31,802 bases of DNA from Christensenella sp. UBA3770 (GTDB taxonomy: Bacteria > Bacillota > Clostridia > Christensenellales > CAG-1252), in assembly GCA_002371075.1 (NCBI GenBank), contig DFFS01000051.1:1-31802 (forward strand), given 5' to 3'. Shown one piece after another: positions 25,556 through 31,777 of this stretch (position 1 is its first letter; every line of letters begins with the position of its first letter). Below the pieces are notes generated by a model, which ran no database searches, was not told the origin of the DNA, and worked only from the letters and a program-made list of their open reading frames with translations. Made by a program: the position numbers and the translations under genes.

Positions 25556-27129
25556 TCCTGTCCCTCCACCACGGCGGCGACCCTCTTAACAAGCTCGTCC
25601 ACCGCTTCCTTTTTGAACTTTGCCGAGCTCTTGTTTGCGATCAACCTTGCGCTGATCGGAAACACCGTCTCGATCACTTCCAGATCGTTTTCCTTTAGCG
25701 TCGTGCCCGTTTCCACAATATCCACGATGACGTCGGATAAGCCCAAAATGGGCGCGATCTCAATGGAGCCGTTTAGATGGATCACGTCGATGTCCCGCCC
25801 CTTGTTTTGGTAAAACGCACGCGTGACGTTTGTAAACTTTGTTGCGACGCGGAGGGGACGACCTTTGTCGTCCTTAAAGTCCTTAGGGCCCGCCACCGCC
25901 ATGCGGCAGGCGCCCTTTTTGAGGTCAAGCAGCTCGTACACCTCCGGCTCGTACTCGGCAAGAATGTCCTTGCCCGCAACGCCCACGTCCGCAACGCCGC
26001 GCTCAACGTAAATCGTCACGTCGGAGGGCTTTACCCAAAAGTAACGGATCCTACTTTCCGTATTTTCAAACACCAGTTTTCGACTCTCTTCCAAAAGGGA
26101 GGGACAGGGATATCCCGCTTCCGCAAAGATCTTATAGATCTTTTCGCCCAAACGTCCCTTGGGGAGGGCGACGTTCAGATAGTCGTCCGCAGGCGCTTTG
26201 CGGTCCTCCGTCAAAAGGTCAAGCAGATCGGTATACACCGCAAAACCCACGGCACCCGCCTGCTTTTTGAGTTTTTTCATCAAGCGATCGTACCTGCCGC
26301 CCGTCAAGACGGGAGAGGGGATCGTGCGCAGGAAGCCCTTGAAAATGATGCCGTTGTAATAGTTGGGGTCGCCCACCACGGAAAAGTCCACGCGGAGGCT
26401 ATCCCCCTCTTCGCCCGAGCGAAGCACCCTAAGCACGGAGATAAACTCTTCCAGTGCGGAGTTTTCTCCGAAATAGTATTCGATGTTTTCCAGTTTTTCG
26501 ATCGCAACTTCCAGCCCGTCCGCCACGCCAAACAGCGTTGCCGCCACGGCAAGAGCCTCCTCCGTCGCGCCGGCTTTTTTCAAAAGAGCACAAACGAGGT
26601 CGAGGTTTTTTGCTTTTGCCGCCTCGGCGATCTCCCCGCGCTCCGCTTGCGTGATGCCCGCCTTTTTCATAAAGGCGTCCACCACGTTTAGATCGGAAAG
26701 ATCCAAGACGCAATCTTCCGAGATCAGCTTCAAACTTTTTACCGCCAAAGTGACCACTTCCGCCACTTCGCCGACGCCAATTTCCCCAATGCACTCCAAG
26801 CCCGTTTGCATGATCTCCTTAAAGGAGGAGTCCGCTGCGGGACGATAGACGTTTTCGCTGTAGTAGACCTTGCGAACCCCCTTGGGCGCGTCTTCGCACC
26901 CCTTGATGATGGAGAGGGTCACGTCCGGCTTCAGCGCCATCAACTTGCCGTTGGTATCCGTAAACGTCAAAACGTTGTCCGACACCAAAAAGTCCTTGTT
27001 CTTTGCGTAAAAGTCGTATTCCTCAAACTTGCTCATGCGGTAAAACTCGTACCCGCTTTCGGCATACAGTTCGCGGAGCGCAAAGACCGTCCTTTCGCGG
27101 CTTTCAAACACGCTGTCTTTCAGTTTCAT
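25552..27129 (-). CDS. hisZG: Fused ATP phosphoribosyltransferase: HisZ regulatory domain plus short-form HisG
   Basis: First committed step of histidine synthesis (ATP plus PRPP). 525 residues in one uninterrupted frame. Residues 1 to about 312 are HisZ, a histidyl-tRNA-synthetase-like regulator, with ALKPDVTLSI and EIMQTGLECIG; it is shorter than free HisZ (often 380-420). After a short linker (TEDRKAPADD) residues 316-525 are HisG of the short type, starting YLNVALPKGRLG and including GVADVGVAGKD and the PRPP loop ETGTTL (473-478). Short HisG normally needs separate HisZ for activity and feedback; here both come as one chain. ATG overlaps hisR by 4 bases. The fusion is seen; its regulation is inferred. 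The compound symbol is descriptive. Confidence 0.93.
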   Translation of the reverse strand: MKLKDSVFESRERTVFALRELYAESGYEFYRMSKFEEYDFYAKNKDFLVSDNVLTFTDTNGKLMALKPDVTLSIIKGCEDAPKGVRKVYYSENVYRPAADSSFKEIMQTGLECIGEIGVGEVAEVVTLAVKSLKLISEDCVLDLSDLNVVDAFMKKAGITQAERGEIAEAAKAKNLDLVCALLKKAGATEEALAVAATLFGVADGLEVAIEKLENIEYYFGENSALEEFISVLRVLRSGEEGDSLRVDFSVVGDPNYYNGIIFKGFLRTIPSPVLTGGRYDRLMKKLKKQAGAVGFAVYTDLLDLLTEDRKAPADDYLNVALPKGRLGEKIYKIFAEAGYPCPSLLEESRKLVFENTESRIRYFWVKPSDVTIYVERGVADVGVAGKDILAEYEPEVYELLDLKKGACRMAVAGPKDFKDDKGRPLRVATKFTNVTRAFYQNKGRDIDVIHLNGSIEIAPILGLSDVIVDIVETGTTLKENDLEVIETVFPISARLIANKSSAKFKKEAVDELVKRVAAVVEGQE

Positions 27130-27419
27130 TTGCTTTCCCCTTTAAAGATCTCTATCGCCCTTTCGTACCCGCCATTGCCATAGACCAAACAACGGTTGAC
27201 GCGACTGATGGTGGCGCTGCTGGCGCCCACCTTGCCCGCCACGTTTTGATAGTTTGCCCCATCCTTCAGAAGGACAGCCATCTCAAAGCGTTGCGCCATG
27301 TCCTGAAGCTCCTTGATCGTGCAAAGATCGGACAAGAAGTTGTAAACGTCGTTTGCCGTGTCCATCTTTGCGATAACTTGCACCAAATTTTCTACCGATT
27401 GATTTCTGATTTTGTCCAT
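27126..27419 (-). CDS. hisR: TrpR/YerC-family repressor heading the his operon
   Basis: 97-residue helical DNA-binding protein of the TrpR/YerC superfamily: LCTIKELQDMAQRFEMAVLLKDG leads into the helix-turn-helix NVAGKVGASSATISRVNRCL. Relatives called HisR head or control histidine genes in Firmicutes, and a 20-base palindrome overlaps this operon's -10, so autorepression in response to histidine is the simplest reading. Effector binding is not shown by the sequence. GGGGTGAATT precedes the ATG; first gene of the ten-gene operon. Confidence 0.88.
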   Translation of the reverse strand: MDKIRNQSVENLVQVIAKMDTANDVYNFLSDLCTIKELQDMAQRFEMAVLLKDGANYQNVAGKVGASSATISRVNRCLVYGNGGYERAIEIFKGESK

Positions 27420-27445
27420 AAATTCACCCCGAATTTTTGTATTAC

Positions 27446-27465
27446 CATTTTAGCACGCTAAAGTG
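27446..27465. promoter_or_regulatory. Candidate HisR operator
   Basis: Palindrome with core TTTAGCACGCTAAA (27449-27462), extended to CA...TG at both ends. It covers the -10 box (27447-27452) and part of the spacer, so a bound repressor would block polymerase. Confidence 0.65.
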
Positions 27466-27475
27466 CCGAAGTCAA
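27447..27475 (-). promoter_or_regulatory. Promoter of the his operon
   Basis: -35 TTGACT (27470-27475), 17-bp spacer, -10 TAAAAT (27447-27452). The leader is about 20 bases, too short for a T-box or attenuator. Confidence 0.8.
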
Positions 27476-27567
27476 ACGAATTTAATTACAAATTAAAAAA
27501 GGAACGAAGCATTCTTCATTCCTGATTTCACATAATAATCGGCGACCCTTCGACTTCGCTGCCAACA

Positions 27568-27712
27568 CCCCGAATAATCCTGCAGATTTTTGGGTATTGT
27601 AACATGAAAGCTGCCTCGGGGTCCCCGAATAATCCTAAAGATTATTTGGGGTGTTGCGGAGAGCCGCGTTGGGGTCCCCAAAAAATCCGATAGATTTTTA
27701 GGGGTGTTGCGG
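27568..27712. repeat. Three CCCCGAA/TTTGGGG hairpin modules
   Basis: Hairpins at 27568-27594 (degenerate), 27623-27651 and 27676-27704, in the same orientation as the two at 2545-2651, with linkers such as ATGAAAGCTGCC and the trailing GTGTTGCGG. Inner arms again vary but pair (AATC/GATT in the second and third). Confidence 0.82.
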
Positions 27713-27720
27713 CACAGCTT

Positions 27721-27821
27721 CAATTTATGACCGTAGGTCAATTCATCCAAAGCTTCTCGCAAAGCGAGAAACTTCACTGACGAAGTCAACTTCACTGTGC
27801 GCTATCGGCGCACAACTTCAC
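27721..27821. repeat. Hairpin-cassette array 3
   Basis: CAATTTAT (27721), CAATTCAT (27739) and AACTTCAC words (27770, 27788, 27814) separated by TGACC/GGTCA, TTCTCGC/GCGAGAA, TGAC/GTCA and GTGCGC/GCGCAC hairpins. Read on the minus strand it starts about 20 bases after the histidine-kinase stop codon. The hairpin stems match array 2 while loops differ. Confidence 0.85.
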
Positions 27822-27840
27822 CTTACTTGCCGGCACCCTC

Positions 27841-29076
27841 CTATTCTATCGGCACCATAAGGCGGAAGGTGATCTCCCTTCCATCGGACTCGCAAAACAC
27901 ACTCCCGCCGTGGTGCTCCACGATGGATTTCACAACGGACAGCCCGATCCCGTGTCCGCCCGCCAGTGTGTTGCGCGAGGCGTCGGGGCGATAGAAACGT
28001 TCAAAGAGCTCGGGGTGCTCCCCTTTTGCAAGCGACGCGGCGTTGACCTCTTCCACCACAGCCCATTTGCCGTCCTTTTTGAGCGAGAGGCGGATCTCCT
28101 CCCCCTCCGCATACTTGACTGCATTGTCCAGCACAAGGGTTACGGCGCGGCGGATCATCTCTTCGTTGGCGTTTACGGTAAGCGGCGTGAGGTCAAGCAC
28201 AACGTTCTTTTTTGCCACAAGCGCCGCCTCGCGGAAGCTATCCGCACACTCTTCCAAGGCACTGTCAAGGGAGAACGGCGCCTTTTCCGGTACGGCGTCC
28301 GACTCATCCATGCGGGAGAGATACACCAGCTCTTTGGTCAAGCCGGCAAGCTTTTGCACCTGCCCTTTGATGGAGTTCAGCCACTCGTTGTCCTCCCCGA
28401 TGTCCAGTTCCAAAAGCTCCGCGTTAGCGCTGATGACGGTCAGCGGAGTCTTCAATTCGTGCCCTGCGTCCGTGATAAAGCGCTTTTGTTTCTGATAGCT
28501 TTCTTCCACCGGCGCAAGCACCTTTTTGGACAAGAGGATGATCAGGATCGCAATGGCGGCAAGTCCCACCGCCGTGATGATCGCGCTGGAGATGATAAAG
28601 GTGCGTGTTGCATCAATTTCCTTTTCGCAATCGAGAAACACGTACCTTGCGCCCGAGGACGTCGTGGTTTTTTGGTAGCGGTAGTTGCCGACGAACCCCC
28701 GCTCTCCCGTCGCTTGACCGACAAGCGTTGCGAGGTCCTTTTCCGAAACGAAGGCGATCCTTTCAAGGTTGTAAGAGCGCACGTTGCCCTCCGCGTCCGT
28801 TTCCACAACAAAGTACCTTGCCGCAAACGCCGTTTCGTTGGGCAGGTTTTTGGGCAAAGCGCGGCCCTCATCCGGGCCAAACGGCAACATCCCGCCGCGC
28901 GGGTCGGGTTGCATGGCTACGTCGCCGCTCGCGGACACGTAAGCGATCACGTCGTCGGCGTCGTTTTTCATATTGATATAGTTGGCTACGTCGATGCCGG
29001 CAACAATGACCACGATTACCGCCGCCACAACGCATAGCGCAAGAATGATAAACTTTTTCCTGAGTTTTTTGATCAT
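27841..29076 (-). CDS. Two-component sensor histidine kinase
   Basis: Membrane sensor that phosphorylates the response regulator encoded just upstream. 411 residues: TM1 about 8-30, an extracytoplasmic sensor region of about 130 residues, TM2 about 160-183, HisKA domain with phospho-acceptor H206 (ITDAGHELKTPL), and HATPase domain with N317 (DNAVKYA), FERFYRPD and GHGIGLS (373-378). The usual DxGxG G1 box is not recognisable (EEVNAASLAKGEHPELF), a feature I believe is shared by one branch of small Firmicutes kinases. Start chosen at the ATG overlapping the regulator stop by 4 bases. Signal unknown. Strand end meets hairpin array 3. Confidence 0.93.
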   Translation of the reverse strand: MIKKLRKKFIILALCVVAAVIVVIVAGIDVANYINMKNDADDVIAYVSASGDVAMQPDPRGGMLPFGPDEGRALPKNLPNETAFAARYFVVETDAEGNVRSYNLERIAFVSEKDLATLVGQATGERGFVGNYRYQKTTTSSGARYVFLDCEKEIDATRTFIISSAIITAVGLAAIAILIILLSKKVLAPVEESYQKQKRFITDAGHELKTPLTVISANAELLELDIGEDNEWLNSIKGQVQKLAGLTKELVYLSRMDESDAVPEKAPFSLDSALEECADSFREAALVAKKNVVLDLTPLTVNANEEMIRRAVTLVLDNAVKYAEGEEIRLSLKKDGKWAVVEEVNAASLAKGEHPELFERFYRPDASRNTLAGGHGIGLSVVKSIVEHHGGSVFCESDGREITFRLMVPIE

Positions 29077-29744
29077 ATCGTCTCCAAGGTATATCCGGCG
29101 TTTCTGAGCGCCTTGATCTGCACGTTTGCGCCCACCGCCGCAAGTTTTTTTCTGAGATAGGCAACGTACACCCACACGACGCCGATCTCCGCGTCGCTGT
29201 CAAAGCCCCAGATCTTTTCCATAAACTGCTCCGGCGAAACCACCTGATTGGGCGCGCTCATCAGCATTTCCAGCATCTGAAACTCCTTGTTTGTAAGGCG
29301 GCATTCCCCCGTCGGCGTGGTCAAAAGATAGGTGGAACGCGAGAGCGTAGCATTGCCAAAGGTCAAGTTGGCGTCCACGCCCACCGTCAAACGCCGCGTG
29401 ATCGCCCTCACGCGCGCCAAAAGCTCCTTGACCGCAAAGGGTTTGGTCAAATAATCATCCGCACCGCTGTCCAAGCCGAGGATGCGGTCGTCGATTTCGG
29501 ATTTTGCCGTCAGGATCAAAACGGGGAGCGTCTTACCCGCCTTTCTTATGGTTTTGAGGGCGGTGATGCCGTCCATTTTGGGCATCATCACATCCAGCAC
29601 GGCGCAATCGTAATCCCCCTCCGTAAGGTAAGTGACCGCCTCCTCTCCGTCAAAGACGGAGTCCACCGAATAATTGTTCTTTGTGAACACCGCCACCAAA
29701 GCGCGATTGAGTTCCGGCTCGTCTTCCGCCAAGAGTATCCGCAT
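29073..29744 (-). CDS. OmpR-family response regulator
   Basis: 223 residues. Receiver domain (1-118) with acidic pocket E7-D8, phospho-acceptor D51 (CAVLDVMMP), T79 and K101 (LTKPF); C-terminal winged-helix domain (about 125-223) with LTNKEFQMLEMLM and VYVAYLRKKL. An upstream ATG would add 16 residues, but MRILLAEDEP is the family start and GGAGGGCAT precedes it. Forms a pair with the kinase gene that overlaps its stop. Targets cannot be told; autoregulation is possible as the promoter has a poor -35. Confidence 0.95.
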   Translation of the reverse strand: MRILLAEDEPELNRALVAVFTKNNYSVDSVFDGEEAVTYLTEGDYDCAVLDVMMPKMDGITALKTIRKAGKTLPVLILTAKSEIDDRILGLDSGADDYLTKPFAVKELLARVRAITRRLTVGVDANLTFGNATLSRSTYLLTTPTGECRLTNKEFQMLEMLMSAPNQVVSPEQFMEKIWGFDSDAEIGVVWVYVAYLRKKLAAVGANVQIKALRNAGYTLETI

Positions 29745-29783
29745 ATGCCCTCCTTCGACCGGGCCGCCGCCCGATCTTCCTCT

Positions 29784-29812
29784 ATTATACACGATTATGA
29801 CATCGAAAACTT
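29784..29812 (-). promoter_or_regulatory. Probable promoter of the two-component operon
   Basis: -10 TATAAT (29784-29789) on the minus strand, 39 bases before the regulator ATG. At 17 bp the -35 position reads AAGTTT, a poor match, which would fit an activator-dependent promoter. Confidence 0.5.
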
Positions 29813-29863
29813 AAACCTGCCTTAAAAAATAAAAAATGCGCCACGATCGCAGCGAGGTGCGGC

Positions 29864-29891
29864 AAAAAAAGATGGCAAAAAACTTGCCATC
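29864..29891 (-). terminator. Terminator of rubrerythrin
   Basis: Perfect 8-bp stem GATGGCAA/TTGCCATC (29871-29878 with 29884-29891), 5-base loop, followed on the minus strand by seven T. It begins about 30 bases past the rubrerythrin stop. Confidence 0.9.
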
Positions 29892-29920
29892 TCGTTTTGT
29901 GTTTATCGGAAGAAAGTGCA

Positions 29921-30466
29921 TCAATAGTTGTCCGCGCTGATCTCAAAATAGCTTTGCGGATGCGCGCAGGTGGGACAGACCTCGGGCGCCCTCTCGCCCA
30001 CCACGATGTGACCGCAGTTTCTGCACTCCCAAACCTTGACGGAGCTCTTGGCAAACACCTGTTGCGTCTCCACGTTTTTCAAAAGAGCGCGATATCTTTC
30101 CTCATGGTGCTTTTCGATCAAAGCGACCGCGCGGAATTTTGCCGCAAGCTCAGGGAACCCCTCCTTTTCGGCAGTTACGGCAAAACCCTCGTACATATCC
30201 GTCCATTCAAAGTTCTCGCCGTTTGCCGCAGCCGCAAGGTTCTCCGCCGTGTCGCCAATGCCGGCAAGCTCCTTAAACCACATTTTGGCGTGTTCCTTTT
30301 CGTTATCGGCCGTCTTCAAAAAGATGTCCGCAATCTGCTCGTAACCCTCTTTCTTTGCCTTGGAAGCAAAATAGGTGTATTTGTTTCTCGCCTGCGATTC
30401 GCCGGCAAACGCCGCTTCCAAATTCTTTTCGGTCTGCGTGCCCTGATATTTGTTGCTTGCCATCAT
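29921..30466 (-). CDS. rbr: Rubrerythrin
   Basis: Di-iron peroxidase that removes hydrogen peroxide in anaerobes. 181 residues: ferritin-like four-helix domain (1-142) with ligand motifs GES, EKEH and EKHHEE, then a rubredoxin domain with C148, C151, C164 and C167 (CRNCG, CPTC). The first of two adjacent ATG codons is preceded by GGAGGT at 6 bases; a longer frame reaching 30544 would include the promoter and is rejected. Single-gene transcript with strong promoter and terminator, pointing to an anaerobic host exposed to oxygen. Confidence 0.96.
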   Translation of the reverse strand: MMASNKYQGTQTEKNLEAAFAGESQARNKYTYFASKAKKEGYEQIADIFLKTADNEKEHAKMWFKELAGIGDTAENLAAAANGENFEWTDMYEGFAVTAEKEGFPELAAKFRAVALIEKHHEERYRALLKNVETQQVFAKSSVKVWECRNCGHIVVGERAPEVCPTCAHPQSYFEISADNY

Positions 30467-30515
30467 GATACTACCTCCGTTACGATCGGCGTAAAGCGCC
30501 GCCTTTTTTGTTTTT

Positions 30516-30544
30516 ATTGTACTATGCTCGCCCCGCTCTGTCAA
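30516..30544 (-). promoter_or_regulatory. Rubrerythrin promoter
   Basis: Perfect -35 TTGACA (30539-30544), 17-bp spacer, -10 TACAAT (30516-30521). The leader contains a small GGCG/CGCC hairpin. The -35 is only 9 bases past the bioY stop. Confidence 0.85.
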
Positions 30545-30553
30545 TCCGCAAGG

Positions 30554-31087
30554 TTACTGTCTGATCTTTTTAAGCCGTGCGGAAAGGAGGAAGGCAAGGA
30601 CGATTTTGATCACGTCGGGCAGGATAAAAGGCACAACGCAAACAAGAAGCGCGTGCTTGATGCCGCCGCCCATCATAAACACAAACCAAGCGCTGCCGCC
30701 GAAATAAATGATTGCCAAACCCGCCGCCGCAAGAAGGTAATGCACCCAAAACGGCGTTTTGAAAAAGCTCAAGACAAAGTACAAAAGCGCCACCGCCGCA
30801 AACGCCATAATAAAGCCGCCCGTTGCGGAAAGAAGCACCGAAAACCCGCCCCTAAAGCCGGAAAACACGGGGAGACCCACCGCGCCGAAAAACAGATACA
30901 GCCAAACCGCAATGGCGCCGCGCTTTCCGCCCAAGTACTCCAAGCTGAAAAACACGCCAAACACCTGCAACGTAAAAGGCACCGTCGCAGGGACGGTGAT
31001 AAAGGCACAAACCGCATTGAGCGCCACAGCGAGCGCAATGTAGGCGATGTCGCGCGTTTTGAGGGTTTTCAGCGAGTCTTCGTTCAT
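30554..31087 (-). CDS. bioY: BioY-family biotin transporter substrate-binding component
   Basis: S component of an energy-coupling-factor biotin importer. 177 residues, about six hydrophobic segments. The family start shows RDIAYIALAVALNAVCAFITVP, then PFTLQVFGVFF, an EYLGGKRGAIAVWLYLFFGAVGLPVFSG loop region and GGFIMAF, all typical of BioY. ECF ATPase and T component are not in the window. A longer frame to 31207 would add 40 residues across the promoter and is rejected. The ATG at 31085-31087 has no ribosome site and sits 6 bases after a -10 box. No biotin genes are nearby. Confidence 0.9.
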   Translation of the reverse strand: MNEDSLKTLKTRDIAYIALAVALNAVCAFITVPATVPFTLQVFGVFFSLEYLGGKRGAIAVWLYLFFGAVGLPVFSGFRGGFSVLLSATGGFIMAFAAVALLYFVLSFFKTPFWVHYLLAAAGLAIIYFGGSAWFVFMMGGGIKHALLVCVVPFILPDVIKIVLAFLLSARLKKIRQ

Positions 31088-31093
31088 ATCGGT

Positions 31094-31122
31094 ATTATAT
31101 ATTGTTTGACGGTGAGAAGCAA
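31094..31122 (-). promoter_or_regulatory. bioY promoter, probably leaderless
   Basis: -10 TATAAT (31094-31099) ends 6 bases before the bioY ATG; TTGCTT (31117-31122) is a plausible -35 at 17 bp. No BirA-type operator was recognised. Confidence 0.6.
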
Positions 31123-31212
31123 GCAAAAACGCCCGCCACGCGCGCTTTTGATGCACCTTTCCCCGCCCGCTTTCGGAGCTTTTTGATATTTTAAATAATA
31201 TGCGCAAAGTGC

Positions 31213-31241
31213 TTGCAAAAGTTTTGCCGCTGTGCTACAAT
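31213..31241 (+). promoter_or_regulatory. tRNA-Val promoter
   Basis: -35 TTGCAA (31213-31218), 17-bp spacer, -10 TACAAT (31236-31241), 14 bases before the mature tRNA 5' end. Confidence 0.8.
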
Positions 31242-31255
31242 AACACTTGCCCAAT

Positions 31256-31331
31256 GGACAGTTAGCTCAGTTGGTAGAGCGTCTTCTTGACGTGGAGAGG
31301 GTCAGGGGTTCGAGTCCCTTACTGTCCACCA
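31256..31331 (+). tRNA. tRNA-Val (anticodon GAC)
   Basis: 76 bases including an encoded CCA. Acceptor GGACAGT/ACTGTCC pairs perfectly; D stem GCTC/GAGC; anticodon stem TCTTC/GGAGA with loop TTGACGT giving anticodon GAC (reads GUC/GUU valine codons); T stem AGGGG/CCCTT with loop TTCGAGT. The last 20 bases recur at 31516-31535. Confidence 0.96.
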
Positions 31332-31343
31332 TATGACAAAAAA

Positions 31344-31379
31344 AACGAACTCTCGGTACAAGCCGAGAGTCGTTTTTTA
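31344..31379 (+). terminator. Terminator after tRNA-Val
   Basis: Stem ACTCTCGG/CCGAGAGT (31349-31356 with 31363-31370), extended by AACG/CGTT around a bulged A, then six T. It is the first hairpin of repeat unit 1. Confidence 0.9.
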
Positions 31380-31390
31380 CACTTCGCTTT

Positions 31391-31412
31391 CAAGGGACGA
31401 GAACCGAGAGCG
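31391..31412 (+). repeat. Box A, copy 1
   Basis: 22 bases beginning CAAGGGACGAGAACC and ending GAGAGCG, identical to 31589-31610. AAGGGAC is the reverse complement of GTCCCTT in the tRNA tail. Confidence 0.85.
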
Positions 31413-31414
31413 TT

Positions 31415-31439
31415 AAGAAAAGGCGCCTTGACTTGGCGC
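31415..31439 (+). repeat. Box B, copy 1
   Basis: 25 bases containing the hairpin GCGCC-TTGACTT-GGCGC, identical to 31778-31802. It is followed by GTTTTT and could act as a weak terminator. Confidence 0.85.
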
Positions 31440-31459
31440 GTTTTTAGCGGCGGACCGAA

Positions 31460-31508
31460 GTATGGCTAAAGCATAAAGTTTTGCAAAAGAGTCTTGCTTG
31501 AGCCATAC
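31460..31508 (+). repeat. Inverted repeat at the end of unit 1
   Basis: GTATGGCT (31460-31467) pairs with AGCCATAC (31501-31508), with additional AAGCA/TGCTT pairing inside. It lies just before the second tRNA tail and follows the word GACCGAAG, which recurs near 31717 in unit 2. Confidence 0.75.
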
Positions 31509-31515
31509 GAGAGGA

Positions 31516-31535
31516 GAGTCCCTTACTGTCCACCA
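31516..31535 (+). repeat. Second copy of the tRNA-Val 3' end
   Basis: GAGTCCCTTACTGTCCACCA, 20 of 20 identical to 31312-31331. The 5' part of a tRNA is absent, so this is not a second tRNA gene. It resembles the att scar left by site-specific integration into a tRNA. Confidence 0.9.
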
Positions 31536-31540
31536 ACACC

Positions 31541-31571
31541 AAAAAATGTCGGATTTTTCCGACGTTTTTTT
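31541..31571 (+). terminator. Terminator of repeat unit 2
   Basis: GTCGGA/TCCGAC (31548-31553 with 31558-31563), 4-base loop, flanked by A and T runs. It takes the same place after the tail copy as the tRNA terminator does after the tRNA, but its sequence is different. Confidence 0.85.
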
Positions 31572-31588
31572 GTTTTACTGCCCCTTTA

Positions 31589-31610
31589 CAAGGGACGAGA
31601 ACCGAGAGCG
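31589..31610 (+). repeat. Box A, copy 2
   Basis: Identical to 31391-31412 over 22 bases, 53 bases after the second tRNA tail (59 in unit 1). Confidence 0.85.
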
Positions 31611-31670
31611 GTTGGATTTTTTGCAAAAGACAAATTAAAAAACTATTTGCCAAACGCAAAACAATCCAAC
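31611..31670. mobile_element. 60-bp inverted-repeat insert with 7-bp flanking duplication
   Basis: Ends GTTGGATT and AATCCAAC are perfect inverted repeats, with TTTTGC/GCAAAA continuing inside. GAGAGCG stands directly on both sides (31604-31610 and 31671-31677). Unit 1 has one GAGAGCG and no insert, then a similar A-rich continuation, as expected if this piece was inserted into unit 2. Confidence 0.6.
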
Positions 31671-31681
31671 GAGAGCGAAAA

Positions 31682-31710
31682 GAAAACAGCAGTCGGTTTC
31701 TGCTGTTTTC
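31682..31710. repeat. Perfect 11-bp hairpin in unit 2
   Basis: GAAAACAGCAG pairs with CTGCTGTTTTC across a 7-base loop; no separate T tract follows. Confidence 0.75.
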
Positions 31711-31730
31711 CGCGATGACCGAAGGATATT

Positions 31731-31766
31731 GCCCCATACTCACTTTGGAATTGTGAAATATGGGGC
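31731..31766. repeat. Hairpin GCCCCATA/TATGGGGC in unit 2
   Basis: Eight-bp outer stem (31731-31738 with 31759-31766) with further TCAC/GTGA pairing inside. It is placed like the 31460-31508 inverted repeat in unit 1. Confidence 0.7.
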
Positions 31767-31777
31767 ACTATACAAGA

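Noticed and set aside
27420..27446. T-box or attenuator ahead of the his operon
   Set aside because: The leader from the predicted start site is about 20 bases.
27493..27795. 100-codon minus-strand frame upstream of hisR
   Set aside because: Made entirely of hairpin modules and array 3; no family similarity and no ribosome site.
30467..30544. N-terminal 26-residue extension of rubrerythrin
   Set aside because: It overlaps a perfect promoter, and a strong GGAGGT stands before the inner ATG.
31088..31207. N-terminal 40-residue extension of BioY
   Set aside because: It crosses the predicted promoter and lacks hydrophobic or family character; the inner ATG fits BioY.
31287..31718. Two small plus-strand reading frames across the tRNA tail array that share VPYCPP and KGREPRA
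   Set aside because: The shared residues come from the tRNA tail and box A, which repeat in the same frame. The first starts inside the tRNA, and both cross terminators; no ribosome site.
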